Below are positions 35,037-42,368 of a DNA stretch of 64,000 bases, piece by piece. This DNA comes from Runella limosa DSM 17973 (GTDB lineage Bacteria > Bacteroidota > Bacteroidia > Cytophagales > Spirosomataceae), in assembly GCF_000482465.1 (NCBI RefSeq), contig NZ_AXVJ01000044.1:1-64000 (forward strand). Reading direction: 5' to 3'. The position numbers and the translations under genes were made by a program. Position 1 is the stretch's first letter. Each line of letters opens with the position of its first letter. Under the pieces are notes generated by a model. The model saw nothing but the letters and a program-made list of their open reading frames with translations. It made no database searches and was not told the DNA's origin.

Positions 35037-35523
35037 CTTTACATTACTATTGCTTTTACGAAAGCGCAATTTAGCGGTATTATGCTTTTATTAATCTTTT
35101 TTTTACAAAAAACTAATGATTTTCTTGCCCAATTTTCAAAATAATTGCCTACCGCAGCCCATCATTAACTGCTCGTAACGCCATTTTGTTTGGACGTCAC
35201 CAGCGCTATGTCGTTAATTTCTATTGACTTCTGAGGTTGTTGGGGAGATTAATGAGTGCAGGCAAAAAACCAATTCAACTACTTGAGTAATTACACTAAT
35301 ATTTTTACTTTGGGAATGATGGGTAATTAAGCTGACTTTCCAAGCGGTAGGTTGCGTGCTAGGTATCTTAGCCTCCTACCAAGCGTTTACAAATATTTAA
35401 CAACGATGGAGTGGCTTCTATTTACTTGTTGGTAATAATTCCCTTTGCTCCCGAGAAGCTGATTTATCTAGCTAACGACTAATAAGTTTTAAACAAAAAA
35501 ATCGAATAAAAGGGATATTTTTA
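35037..35523. other. Intergenic region before the AT-rich PLD gene
   Basis: About 490 bp without a supported gene. Short sequences such as AAGCGGTAGG...CCTACC look like decayed inverted repeats. I see no transposase or recombinase remnant. Composition becomes strongly AT-rich from about 35,480 onward. Confidence 0.5.
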
Positions 35524-35531
35524 TACATTTG
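35524..35531 (+). promoter_or_regulatory. Putative -7 element for the PLD-like gene
   Basis: TACATTTG fits TAnnTTTG, 45 bp before the TTG start. No -33 TTG was found at the expected spacing. Confidence 0.4.
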
Positions 35532-35575
35532 AAAATCAATTAATTACAAAACTTTAATCAGAATTAAAAAAACAT

Positions 35576-36829
35576 TTGAAAGAAGATAAATCTATATCAA
35601 CAACTGATTTTCATGCAGGTGACTTATTCGAAAAATGGGTAAACCTAGTTGGAAAAGCTGAATATTCTATTGAAGTATTCACTCCTTATTTAGATTATAC
35701 AATAATTACTCTTTTAGAAAGTGTTCCAGAACAAATACGAGTAACAATAGTAACTGCCTTAGATGGCGACAGTCTTTTTCAACGCGGGCATCAACTTAAA
35801 AGTTTAAAAGAGGCAATTAATAAGGGGATTTTTGTAAAAAATCTTAATGGATTACACGCAAAAATCTTAGTGGTTGACAATACATTTATCTCACTAGGCT
35901 CTCAAAATTTCACAAAAAGAGGAAGAAAAAATAAAGAAGCAGGAATGATAAGTGAGGCTTCATTTAAAAATTCAAAATTAATTACAACGCTTAATAATTG
36001 GAAAGAAGAATCAAAAATCATAAGCACTGAGTTAATTGAAGAGTTATTAATTTATTTAAATAAAAATGAGGAAGAAATATCTAAAATCAAAAAGGAATTT
36101 GACCTAAGTGTTGAAAAAATTATCTCTGACTACAATCAAAGAGAATTAGAAAAGCAAATTAAAAACTCTTCATATTTCAACTCAACCTACAGGTTTGCAC
36201 AAGGTGAAGTAATTTTAACACGAACAATCCCACCACCAAATTATAATTATTACTCATTTTTTGCTCAAGAGCACAACAACTTGTGCAAATGGATAAAAAC
36301 AAATAGCGAAAATCACGAAGAACAAATTGAATTAGAGGATTATAAGTATTATCCCGCATTAAATGTCAACACTATGCAAATGTCATATTTAAGAATTCAT
36401 ACAAGTAGAATCACTTTTATGAAATCCACGTTTGACATGAGTGAATGGAACGGTTATGAAATTGACAAGAAAAAATACAAACTTGATTTTACATTTCTTA
36501 AGTCTTCAACTAAGGATTCAAATATTAAAGTAACTCTTTCCAAAGAGTCTGTTGGTAAAGCAACCTTGTATTACCTTTTCAATGGTTCAAATTTTTCTCT
36601 AACAAAGACAAAATATAATAATGAGTCAATCAAACAAATCATTGAAAAAGAACTATTATCAATAGAAGAAAGACAGAGTACTTTTTTAAAGTTTCTTATA
36701 GAACCTGCTAAGTTTACAACACATTGGAATCAACCAAAAGAGATTGAAAAATTTCTTCCAGAATACTCCTATCGAGTTGGAATATTAGAGTATCAGAATT
36801 TGCCTATTTTAATTTTTAATAAAAGATAA
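35576..36829 (+). CDS. PLD-like (single HKD) protein, probably horizontally acquired
   Basis: The only reasonable start is TTG at 35576, since the frame opens at 35558 without ATG; this gives 417 residues. Residues 15-150 form a PLDc_2 domain with one HKD motif, H94-x-K96-x4-D101 followed by SLGSQNFTKRG. One HKD per chain means two chains must pair to make the active site, as in Nuc-type nucleases. Residues 150-417 match nothing I recognise and are Lys/Asn/Ser-rich. No signal peptide or TM segment is present. The gene is clearly more AT-rich than its neighbours, which suggests transfer. Stand-alone PLD proteins of this kind include restriction and defence nucleases, but that role is not shown. 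Confidence 0.75.
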   Translation: MKEDKSISTTDFHAGDLFEKWVNLVGKAEYSIEVFTPYLDYTIITLLESVPEQIRVTIVTALDGDSLFQRGHQLKSLKEAINKGIFVKNLNGLHAKILVVDNTFISLGSQNFTKRGRKNKEAGMISEASFKNSKLITTLNNWKEESKIISTELIEELLIYLNKNEEEISKIKKEFDLSVEKIISDYNQRELEKQIKNSSYFNSTYRFAQGEVILTRTIPPPNYNYYSFFAQEHNNLCKWIKTNSENHEEQIELEDYKYYPALNVNTMQMSYLRIHTSRITFMKSTFDMSEWNGYEIDKKKYKLDFTFLKSSTKDSNIKVTLSKESVGKATLYYLFNGSNFSLTKTKYNNESIKQIIEKELLSIEERQSTFLKFLIEPAKFTTHWNQPKEIEKFLPEYSYRVGILEYQNLPILIFNKR

Positions 36830-36837
36830 AACTATTG

Positions 36838-36990
36838 CTAACGGGTGTTTGGCTCAATAATGAGTGAAGTGGTTAATTGAACATTCTACTTCGCATCAAC
36901 TTTTGTGCTGTATTGGCCGTTTTGTGCTCCGAAATCCCTCACTTCGCTAACCCCCAACACGTTTCGTATTAGCCTTTTGCTGGGGGTTAG
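36838..36990. repeat. Complex imperfect palindrome downstream of the PLD-like gene
   Basis: GCTAACGGGTGTT (36838-36850) is imperfectly inverted as AACACGTTTCGTATTAGC (36956-36973), with inner arms GAAGTG and CACTTC. Overlapping its right arm, CTAACCCCCA (36947-36956) and TGGGGGTTAG (36981-36990) make a 10-bp perfect stem. The stretch 36830-37048 holds no gene. Confidence 0.5.
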
Positions 36991-37048
36991 TGTATAAACA
37001 ACTCCCTACTCAATAGCATTACAGTCGCCCTATCTGTTAGCTGTGAGC

Positions 37049-37130
37049 GGGGATTCTCAAATCCCCGCGATTCTACAATACAATCGGGGTTGTGAGCAGC
37101 CCCTTCGTTGGGATTTGAGAATCCCAACGC
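37049..37130. repeat. TGAG-loop triple-hairpin repeat, copy A
   Basis: The left hairpin is GGGATT-CTCA-AATCCC, the middle GGGGTTG-TGAG-CAGCCCC, and the right GGGATT-TGAG-AATCCC, with left and right exact inverted copies. Nearly the same 82-86 bp recurs at 39746-39831 and 40584-40669. A minus-strand reading frame across it is an artefact of the repeat. Confidence 0.8.
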
Positions 37131-37195
37131 ACGACCCAATACTTGTTTAAAGAACGGGTGACCTGCACGCACCATCGCTCTCCCTCACAAAACTC

Positions 37196-38317
37196 CTAAA
37201 TCCCAATTTGTAGTCGTAAACCAGGTTGGACACTTTTGAAGAAACCGTTAAAATAGATTTCGGGCTGTATCTTAAACATGCCATAGGTTGTGACCGTCAT
37301 TGAAAAATTCCAAGTGTTTTTATCAAAAATAGGCCCATTTCTAGTTACTGAATGCCCCAAATACGCCCCAAAAAGCACTTTTTGGGTATTTATTTGTTTC
37401 GATGAGGGGCGTCTAAAATCGTAAAAAGTAACGCCTACTTGCACAAAACCATTGCTATGGGTAGTAAAACGCTGGGTCTGGTCGTTGCGCTCAGTAAAAA
37501 ACAAACTGCGCCATCCCACCGTGTAGCCAATCGTTTTGTACCTGTTGGGCACAAACGTAAAATCAACTTGCGAGTTGGGCACCCATTGATTTCTAAACAA
37601 ACCGATTCCAAACGAGGGATGAACGGCGATAAAGTCTTCTTTTTTATTTTGAACCTTCCTAAACTTCCTTCCCGACAAAGGCGTGTCCGTGTATTCAAAC
37701 GAAAACCGTTCGTCGGTAAGGTCGTGCCCCGTGTATTTTTTTACATCCTCCAACGCTTTTCGTATGTGCGCATTGGCCATTAATGTTTCGGCCAGTGCTT
37801 CGGCATCCTCTAGGTTGTTCAACACAAAACAAAAATAGACCAGCTCATTCGTTATCAAATTTTTAGCCTTGGGATTCTCGACCTTAATTTGAACGGGAGC
37901 GGTTGCATTTTGCACAATGAGCAGCGTATCTTGGGATGTTTTTAGCAACAAAGGTTCGGCATTTTGCGGCCTAAGTTGGAAACGCTGTTGGGCGGAGGTG
38001 TGTTCTTTCAAATCCAGTTGGTACTGTTCGTTACTAAGAGGTTTGTAAATAACCGTGCGCGCATTGGCCGTTTCTTCCAGACCCGTTTTTATTTTCTTAA
38101 AATCCCTGACAAACAACGCAAGGGTAGAGTCGATGTTTTGAAACTGTTCTAAACTGCGCACGTTGGGGGCATATACAATAAGCTTATTGCCTTTTTCCAA
38201 CTCAAATTGATAACGACTGTGCTTTTCGAGCATCCAAGGTTTTGTTCCTGGTAAATTTTGAGCAAAAGCGTGGCTAAGGATGCCCGCTGCGAGCATCGTT
38301 ATGATGAAAGTTTTCAT
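37196..38317 (-). CDS. Secreted protein with probable outer-membrane beta-barrel C-terminus, sigma-factor operon
   Basis: The 373-residue protein has a signal peptide ending in AFAQ. The first half is mixed and repeatedly mentions no known motif. The second half (about 225-373) alternates polar and hydrophobic residues in short strands and ends GLRLQIGI, which resembles an outer-membrane barrel. It is the third gene after an ECF sigma factor and an anti-sigma-like membrane protein, with a 24-bp gap to the latter. It may be a sensed or regulated envelope component. Function is not known. Confidence 0.7.
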   Translation of the reverse strand: MKTFIITMLAAGILSHAFAQNLPGTKPWMLEKHSRYQFELEKGNKLIVYAPNVRSLEQFQNIDSTLALFVRDFKKIKTGLEETANARTVIYKPLSNEQYQLDLKEHTSAQQRFQLRPQNAEPLLLKTSQDTLLIVQNATAPVQIKVENPKAKNLITNELVYFCFVLNNLEDAEALAETLMANAHIRKALEDVKKYTGHDLTDERFSFEYTDTPLSGRKFRKVQNKKEDFIAVHPSFGIGLFRNQWVPNSQVDFTFVPNRYKTIGYTVGWRSLFFTERNDQTQRFTTHSNGFVQVGVTFYDFRRPSSKQINTQKVLFGAYLGHSVTRNGPIFDKNTWNFSMTVTTYGMFKIQPEIYFNGFFKSVQPGLRLQIGI

Positions 38318-38341
38318 GGTATTTAGAGGATTTTGAGTGTT

Positions 38342-39115
38342 TTAATCTTTTTTTCTGAGGTACGTCATGATGCTACTTTCCGACTGATTCCCGCTGTTGG
38401 TTTGCCAATTAATCACCACAAACCCTTTGGCTTTTGCCTCTTTTTCGCGGGCTTCGGCCATTTCTACTTTGTGGTAATCAGCCAATTCGTTAGCATGGAT
38501 AATTTTAAAGGCAGGTTTGGTTCTATTTTTTGAAGTCTGGTTTCTAGGTGATTGGCTTATTACCTGTGCCGCCGCCATTTCTACAGGAGCTTGCGAAATT
38601 TCAACCTTAGCCGCAGCAGCAGGACTCACCTCGTTGGGGCTTGACACGGCCTCCTGAACTTGCTCCGTATTTTGCACCGCTTCGGAAGTGCTCGAAGCCT
38701 GTACGATGGTGGTAATTTTGGATGTTTTTTGAGGTAAGTATTTACGTACCACCGACTGCGTTAGTGTCTTTTCTTTCAGTTCGGGATTCTTCTCATTCGT
38801 TGTTGCCAAAAGCGGTTTCTTTACCAATTCCGCCTTTTCCACTACCAACTGTTTATCAATAGGTTGAAAAACAAACCACTGCATTTTCCAGCCAACATTG
38901 CCCACCAACAACAAGAGCACCGCCGCCGCTGCTACGCGGTAGTACACTGACTTAGATCTGAAAAATCTCGCGAATCCCGACTTCTTTTCAGCCATGGGAT
39001 GCAGTTCGGCTTGTAATTGCTGCCAAACTACTCCAGACCGAAAGTTATCGGGGAAACTATCGAGGCTATCCATCTCCTCTCGCAGCCACGCATCAAATTG
39101 TTCCGTATTGCTCAT
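38342..39115 (-). CDS. Single-TM anti-sigma-like protein
   Basis: The 257-residue protein has a cytosolic N-terminus (MSNTEQFDAWLREEMDSLD...), one TM helix near 76-93 (VAAAAVLLLLVGNVGW), and a low-complexity periplasmic part rich in Lys, Glu, Val and Ala. It overlaps the end of the sigma-factor gene by 23 bp, a strong sign of translational coupling. This layout matches anti-sigma factors of Bacteroidota, though I see no zinc-binding HxxxCxxC motif. It probably holds the sigma factor at the inner membrane. Confidence 0.7.
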   Translation of the reverse strand: MSNTEQFDAWLREEMDSLDSFPDNFRSGVVWQQLQAELHPMAEKKSGFARFFRSKSVYYRVAAAAVLLLLVGNVGWKMQWFVFQPIDKQLVVEKAELVKKPLLATTNEKNPELKEKTLTQSVVRKYLPQKTSKITTIVQASSTSEAVQNTEQVQEAVSSPNEVSPAAAAKVEISQAPVEMAAAQVISQSPRNQTSKNRTKPAFKIIHANELADYHKVEMAEAREKEAKAKGFVVINWQTNSGNQSESSIMTYLRKKD

Positions 39116-39725
39116 AGCCTCTTTTCTTTAAAATTTGTTGCAACATAGCTCTTGCTTTACTCAACTGGGATTTTGAAGTACCTACGGCGATGGACAATTG
39201 CTGGGCAATTTCCTCGTGTTTAAACCCTTCCACGACGTACAGGTTGAATACCATACGGTAGCCTGTAGGCAACTCTATCAGCGCGGCGTAAATCGCTTCG
39301 GCATCAATCGACTCATCGGGGGGCTCCACCATATAAGTACTGTCCGCTTCGTCGGTATCCGTAAATTTGGGTAATGCTTTTTGTTGGCGCAAATGCATCA
39401 ATGCTTCGTTGACCATGATACGTTTGAGCCACGCTTCTAGGCTGCGATCATCGCGGTAGTCAAAATCGGGCAAGCCCCTAAAAAACTTCAAAAAACCATT
39501 CATCAATACTTCTTCCGCATCTTGGCTGTGCCGAACATAACGCATACAAAGCCGAAACAGTCGCGCGGCAAAGCCCTCATACAGCCTATTCTGCGCGAAT
39601 CGGTTGTTTTCTTTGCACATTTCAACAACTTTCTGCCAGCGATACACAGGTTTACTTCGTTTGGTTTCAATGATAGAAATGCAGAAATAACCCGATGGGT
39701 TGCCTGAAGGGTAAAAAAAATTCAA
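39093..39725 (-). CDS. ECF-type RNA polymerase sigma factor
   Basis: Region 2 is near residues 45-90 (RLFRLCMRYVRHSQDAEEV then GFLKFFRGL), and region 4 near 150-200 (LPTGYRMVFNLYVVEGFKHEEIA...GTSKSQLSKARAML). The start is uncertain: the first possible start is TTG at 39725, and the first ATG codes for Met36, which would cut into region 2. Bacteroidota members usually begin near the RWQKVVE segment, so a non-ATG start is plausible. TGAG-loop repeat copy B lies just upstream, where the promoter must be. The factor should direct polymerase to the operon's targets. Confidence 0.88.
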   Translation of the reverse strand: MNFFYPSGNPSGYFCISIIETKRSKPVYRWQKVVEMCKENNRFAQNRLYEGFAARLFRLCMRYVRHSQDAEEVLMNGFLKFFRGLPDFDYRDDRSLEAWLKRIMVNEALMHLRQQKALPKFTDTDEADSTYMVEPPDESIDAEAIYAALIELPTGYRMVFNLYVVEGFKHEEIAQQLSIAVGTSKSQLSKARAMLQQILKKRGYEQYGTI

Positions 39726-39745
39726 TGCCGACGCTGCCGTAGGCA

Positions 39746-39831
39746 GGGATTCTCAAATCCCCGCGATTCCACAAGTGAATACAATCGGGGTTGTGAGCAA
39801 CCCCTTCGTTGGGATTTGAGAATCCCAACAC
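39746..39831. repeat. TGAG-loop triple-hairpin repeat, copy B
   Basis: This is the same three-hairpin element as copies A and C, here 20 bp upstream of the sigma-factor frame. It differs from copy C at few positions. It could affect sigma-factor expression as an mRNA leader or may simply be an inserted repeat. Confidence 0.8.
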
Positions 39832-39904
39832 ACGCCCCAACACACCTTTAGACAACCAGCATACCGAACGCGCCATCGGGAATAATACTTTCTAGCCGTG
39901 AGCA

Positions 39905-39945
39905 GGGATTCTCAAATCCCCGCGATTCCACAAGTAAATACAATT
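39905..39945. repeat. Partial TGAG-loop repeat (left half only)
   Basis: The left hairpin GGGATT-CTCA-AATCCC and the next 20 bp match copy B, after which the sequence passes into the 3' flank of the lipoprotein gene at 39961. It marks a breakpoint: the right half of this copy is missing. Confidence 0.7.
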
Positions 39946-39960
39946 GATTATTTGTTCTTC

Positions 39961-40503
39961 TTACCAATCTGTAAAGCAAATTGTTCCTATTACATCATCT
40001 TCTCTAATTTGGTAATTATTGATAAATAAAAAATACAAAACACTTGCCAGTTCATCTGGATTTGTTTGTTCTTTATCTAAGCAGAGTGAATTTGAAGAAC
40101 TATGGCAATATGATTTTTGAAACTCTACAAAGCTTTCAGATTTGTACTTTTTTTCTACTTTTTTATTTAATGAAAATGAATCAACATAAGAATTGACGCT
40201 AACTTCTTTTAGAGTAAAAGATATTTTTTGCAATAGTGCATCTCGTAAAAAATCTTTAAAAGATGCGTATTTACCTTTATAATTCTCTTTAAAAACGATA
40301 AACATATTTGAATTCGTTGTTATAGCGATTTGATTGTTTATGAGAAGAACATAAATAGGTGAGATACCATATATACTAGGAACTCCTTCAGGTACAAAGG
40401 AAAGTTTACTTATCGTTCTTTCAGTGATTTTAATATCTAAATCCATATTAGAGCAACTAAAAGAAATAGCACAAATAATTAGTAATTTTTGAAATGAGTT
40501 CAT
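39961..40503 (-). CDS. Unknown lipoprotein between two repeat copies
   Basis: The 180-residue protein has a lipoprotein signal with lipobox ISFSC (Cys17). The mature part is not recognised; it is rich in Ser, Lys, Tyr and Asn, with two further cysteines near 134 and 141. Codon use is more AT-rich than in the neighbouring sigma operon and FAD-enzyme genes. It lies exactly between a broken repeat copy (39905-39945) and a full one (40584-40669), which suggests it arrived by recombination between repeats. It likely sits in the outer or inner membrane. Function unknown. Confidence 0.65.
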   Translation of the reverse strand: MNSFQKLLIICAISFSCSNMDLDIKITERTISKLSFVPEGVPSIYGISPIYVLLINNQIAITTNSNMFIVFKENYKGKYASFKDFLRDALLQKISFTLKEVSVNSYVDSFSLNKKVEKKYKSESFVEFQKSYCHSSSNSLCLDKEQTNPDELASVLYFLFINNYQIREDDVIGTICFTDW

Positions 40504-40583
40504 GAGGAAATGTTTTCACCTTTTATTTGGACAAGCTCCCGCTCGTGTTTCCTATTCATAGGCTTCTAACCTAGCCGTAGGCA

Positions 40584-40669
40584 GGGATTCTCAAATCCTC
40601 GCGATTCCACAAGTGAATACAATCAGGGTTGTGAGCAACCCCTTCGTTGGGATTTGAGAATCCCAACAC
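40584..40669. repeat. TGAG-loop triple-hairpin repeat, copy C
   Basis: This third full copy has one change in the left stem (AATCCT for AATCCC) and one in the middle stem. It lies in the gap between the FAD-enzyme terminator and the lipoprotein gene. Confidence 0.8.
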
Positions 40670-40680
40670 ACAATTTATAA

Positions 40681-40717
40681 AAACCTTCCCGAAAGTTTTG
40701 AACTTTCGGGAAGGTTT
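40681..40717 (-). terminator. Terminator of the FAD oxidoreductase gene
   Basis: The 15-bp stem AAACCTTCCCGAAAG / CTTTCGGGAAGGTTT is followed on the minus strand by five T. The core CCCGAAAG/CTTTCGGG is reused in the hairpin at 46852-46884. Confidence 0.8.
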
Positions 40718-40752
40718 CAGACGGAGATAGATGCCTACGGCATGACAAAAAA

Positions 40753-42330
40753 CTATTTCCCATACAATTTCACCAGACACTCCGCCACAAACGTACCGTC
40801 TAAGGCCGCTGACATGATGCCGCCCGCGTAGCCCGCGCCTTCCCCGCACGGAAAGAGGCGCTTGGTTTGAAGGTGTTCTGCCGTTTCGCGGTCGCGAGGG
40901 ATACGTACGGGTGAGGACGTTCGGCTTTCCGCGCCAATCAACTGCGCATCATTCGAGACATAATCCTTGATTTTTTTTCCAAAATCTTGCAAGCCCAACC
41001 GCAACGGCTCGGCAATGTGCGCGGGTAAGTACTCACGCAAGTCTAGCGACTGCAATCCAGGCTGGTAGGAGGTTTCCAACAAACTGCTGGACGTACGTTG
41101 TTTTATAAAATCCAACACCCGTTGCGCAGGTGCTATTTGCCCGCCTCCCGTGATGGCGCAGGCTTTTTGCTCAATTTTCTTCTGAAGTTCCAACCCCGCC
41201 AATGGTCCAAACTTGGCATACGGCTTTAAATCAGCTTCTTCGATACTCACCACCATGCCCGAATTGGCAAAACGGGAATCGCGCCGCGACGGCGACATGC
41301 CATTGACTACCAACTCGCCTGGCGACGTTGCCGCTGGAACGATGAACCCACCTGGACACATACAAAATGAAAATACGCCACGTTGAACGCCGTTTACGCG
41401 GGTCTGGGTCACTAAGCTGTACGAAGCTGCGGGCAAATAAGCCCCTCTATCGGCGCAATGATACTGTGACGAATCAATCAGGCTTTGGGCGTGTTCAATC
41501 CGCACTCCCACCGCAAAAGGTTTACTTTCAATAAAAATGTCTCGCTTTTGGCACAGCTCAAAAATATCGCGGGCTGAGTGTCCCGTGGCTAAAATCACCC
41601 CCAATCCCACGTGCTCTTTGCCGTCGGACGTGATGACACCTCGAATCGCTTCGGACTGACTATCAAGTATAAAATCCGTCACTCGGGTGTTAAAATGCAC
41701 CTCCCCGCCTGCTTGCAGAATGCTTTCGCGCATGTCGGCAATCAGCGGTGGGAGCTTGTTGGTACCAATGTGCGGATGGGCATCGTATAAAATTTGTTCG
41801 GTAGCTCCGTGCGCCACCAAGATTTCCAGTATTCGCCGTACATCGCCCCTTTTGTTGGAACGAGTATATAATTTACCGTCTGAATACGTCCCTGCCCCAC
41901 CTTCTCCAAAACAATAATTAGAATCAGGATCAACAATCTGGTCTTTGTTGATGGCCGCCAAATCGCGCCGACGCGCTCGCACGTCTTTGCCGCGTTCCAA
42001 CACAATCGGTTTGTAGCCCAGTTCAATCAGGCGCAAGGCCGCAAACATCCCCGCAGGTCCGCAGCCCACAATCACCACTGCGGGTTGATTAGAAACGTCA
42101 GGATAGTTTTTTTGGTAGGAAATGGCAGGGGGAGCCGCTTCGTCGGCATACACTTCTACCGACACATTGACTTTCACTTGCCGCGAGCGGGCGTCAATCG
42201 ACTGCTTTAGTTTACGAATCGTGAGGGTTTCGGTTTGTTGAATCCCCAAATGACGAAGCACGTACTGTTGAAAAGCCGTATCGTCAAGTGCCACATTGGG
42301 TGGCAGCGTAAGTTGAAATGATTGGTGCAT
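40753..42330 (-). CDS. FAD-dependent oxidoreductase (COG2509-type)
   Basis: The 525-residue protein has an N-terminal alpha/beta extension (1-85) and the dinucleotide-binding motif VVIVGCGPAGMFAALRL (about 84-100, GxGxxG), then LERGKDVRARRRD and CFGEGGAGTYSDGKLYTRS. A second FAD motif is GVILATGHSARDIFEL, and a C-terminal CGEGAGYAGGIMSAALDG completes the fold. This is the uncharacterised FAD-dependent dehydrogenase family found in Bacteroidota and many other phyla. The substrate is unknown. It is cytosolic and stands in its own unit. Confidence 0.88.
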   Translation of the reverse strand: MHQSFQLTLPPNVALDDTAFQQYVLRHLGIQQTETLTIRKLKQSIDARSRQVKVNVSVEVYADEAAPPAISYQKNYPDVSNQPAVVIVGCGPAGMFAALRLIELGYKPIVLERGKDVRARRRDLAAINKDQIVDPDSNYCFGEGGAGTYSDGKLYTRSNKRGDVRRILEILVAHGATEQILYDAHPHIGTNKLPPLIADMRESILQAGGEVHFNTRVTDFILDSQSEAIRGVITSDGKEHVGLGVILATGHSARDIFELCQKRDIFIESKPFAVGVRIEHAQSLIDSSQYHCADRGAYLPAASYSLVTQTRVNGVQRGVFSFCMCPGGFIVPAATSPGELVVNGMSPSRRDSRFANSGMVVSIEEADLKPYAKFGPLAGLELQKKIEQKACAITGGGQIAPAQRVLDFIKQRTSSSLLETSYQPGLQSLDLREYLPAHIAEPLRLGLQDFGKKIKDYVSNDAQLIGAESRTSSPVRIPRDRETAEHLQTKRLFPCGEGAGYAGGIMSAALDGTFVAECLVKLYGK

Positions 42331-42368
42331 TTGAAAGGGATTTAGCCTTTAATAAGCACAAAGGTACG

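Noticed and set aside
35037-35523. Decayed insertion sequence upstream of the PLD gene
   Set aside because: Only weak short inverted repeats are visible and no transposase fragment can be read in any frame.
36838-36976. Possible integron attC site after the PLD gene (GCTAAC...TTAGC)
   Set aside because: Outer and inner arms pair only imperfectly, no second such site precedes the gene, and no integron integrase is seen.
36987-40849. Three similar minus-strand reading frames containing GFSNPNEG and HNPDCI
   Set aside because: They are the same TGAG-loop repeat read in one frame at 37.1, 39.8 and 40.6 kb. Start points differ and flanks are unrelated, so this is not a protein family.
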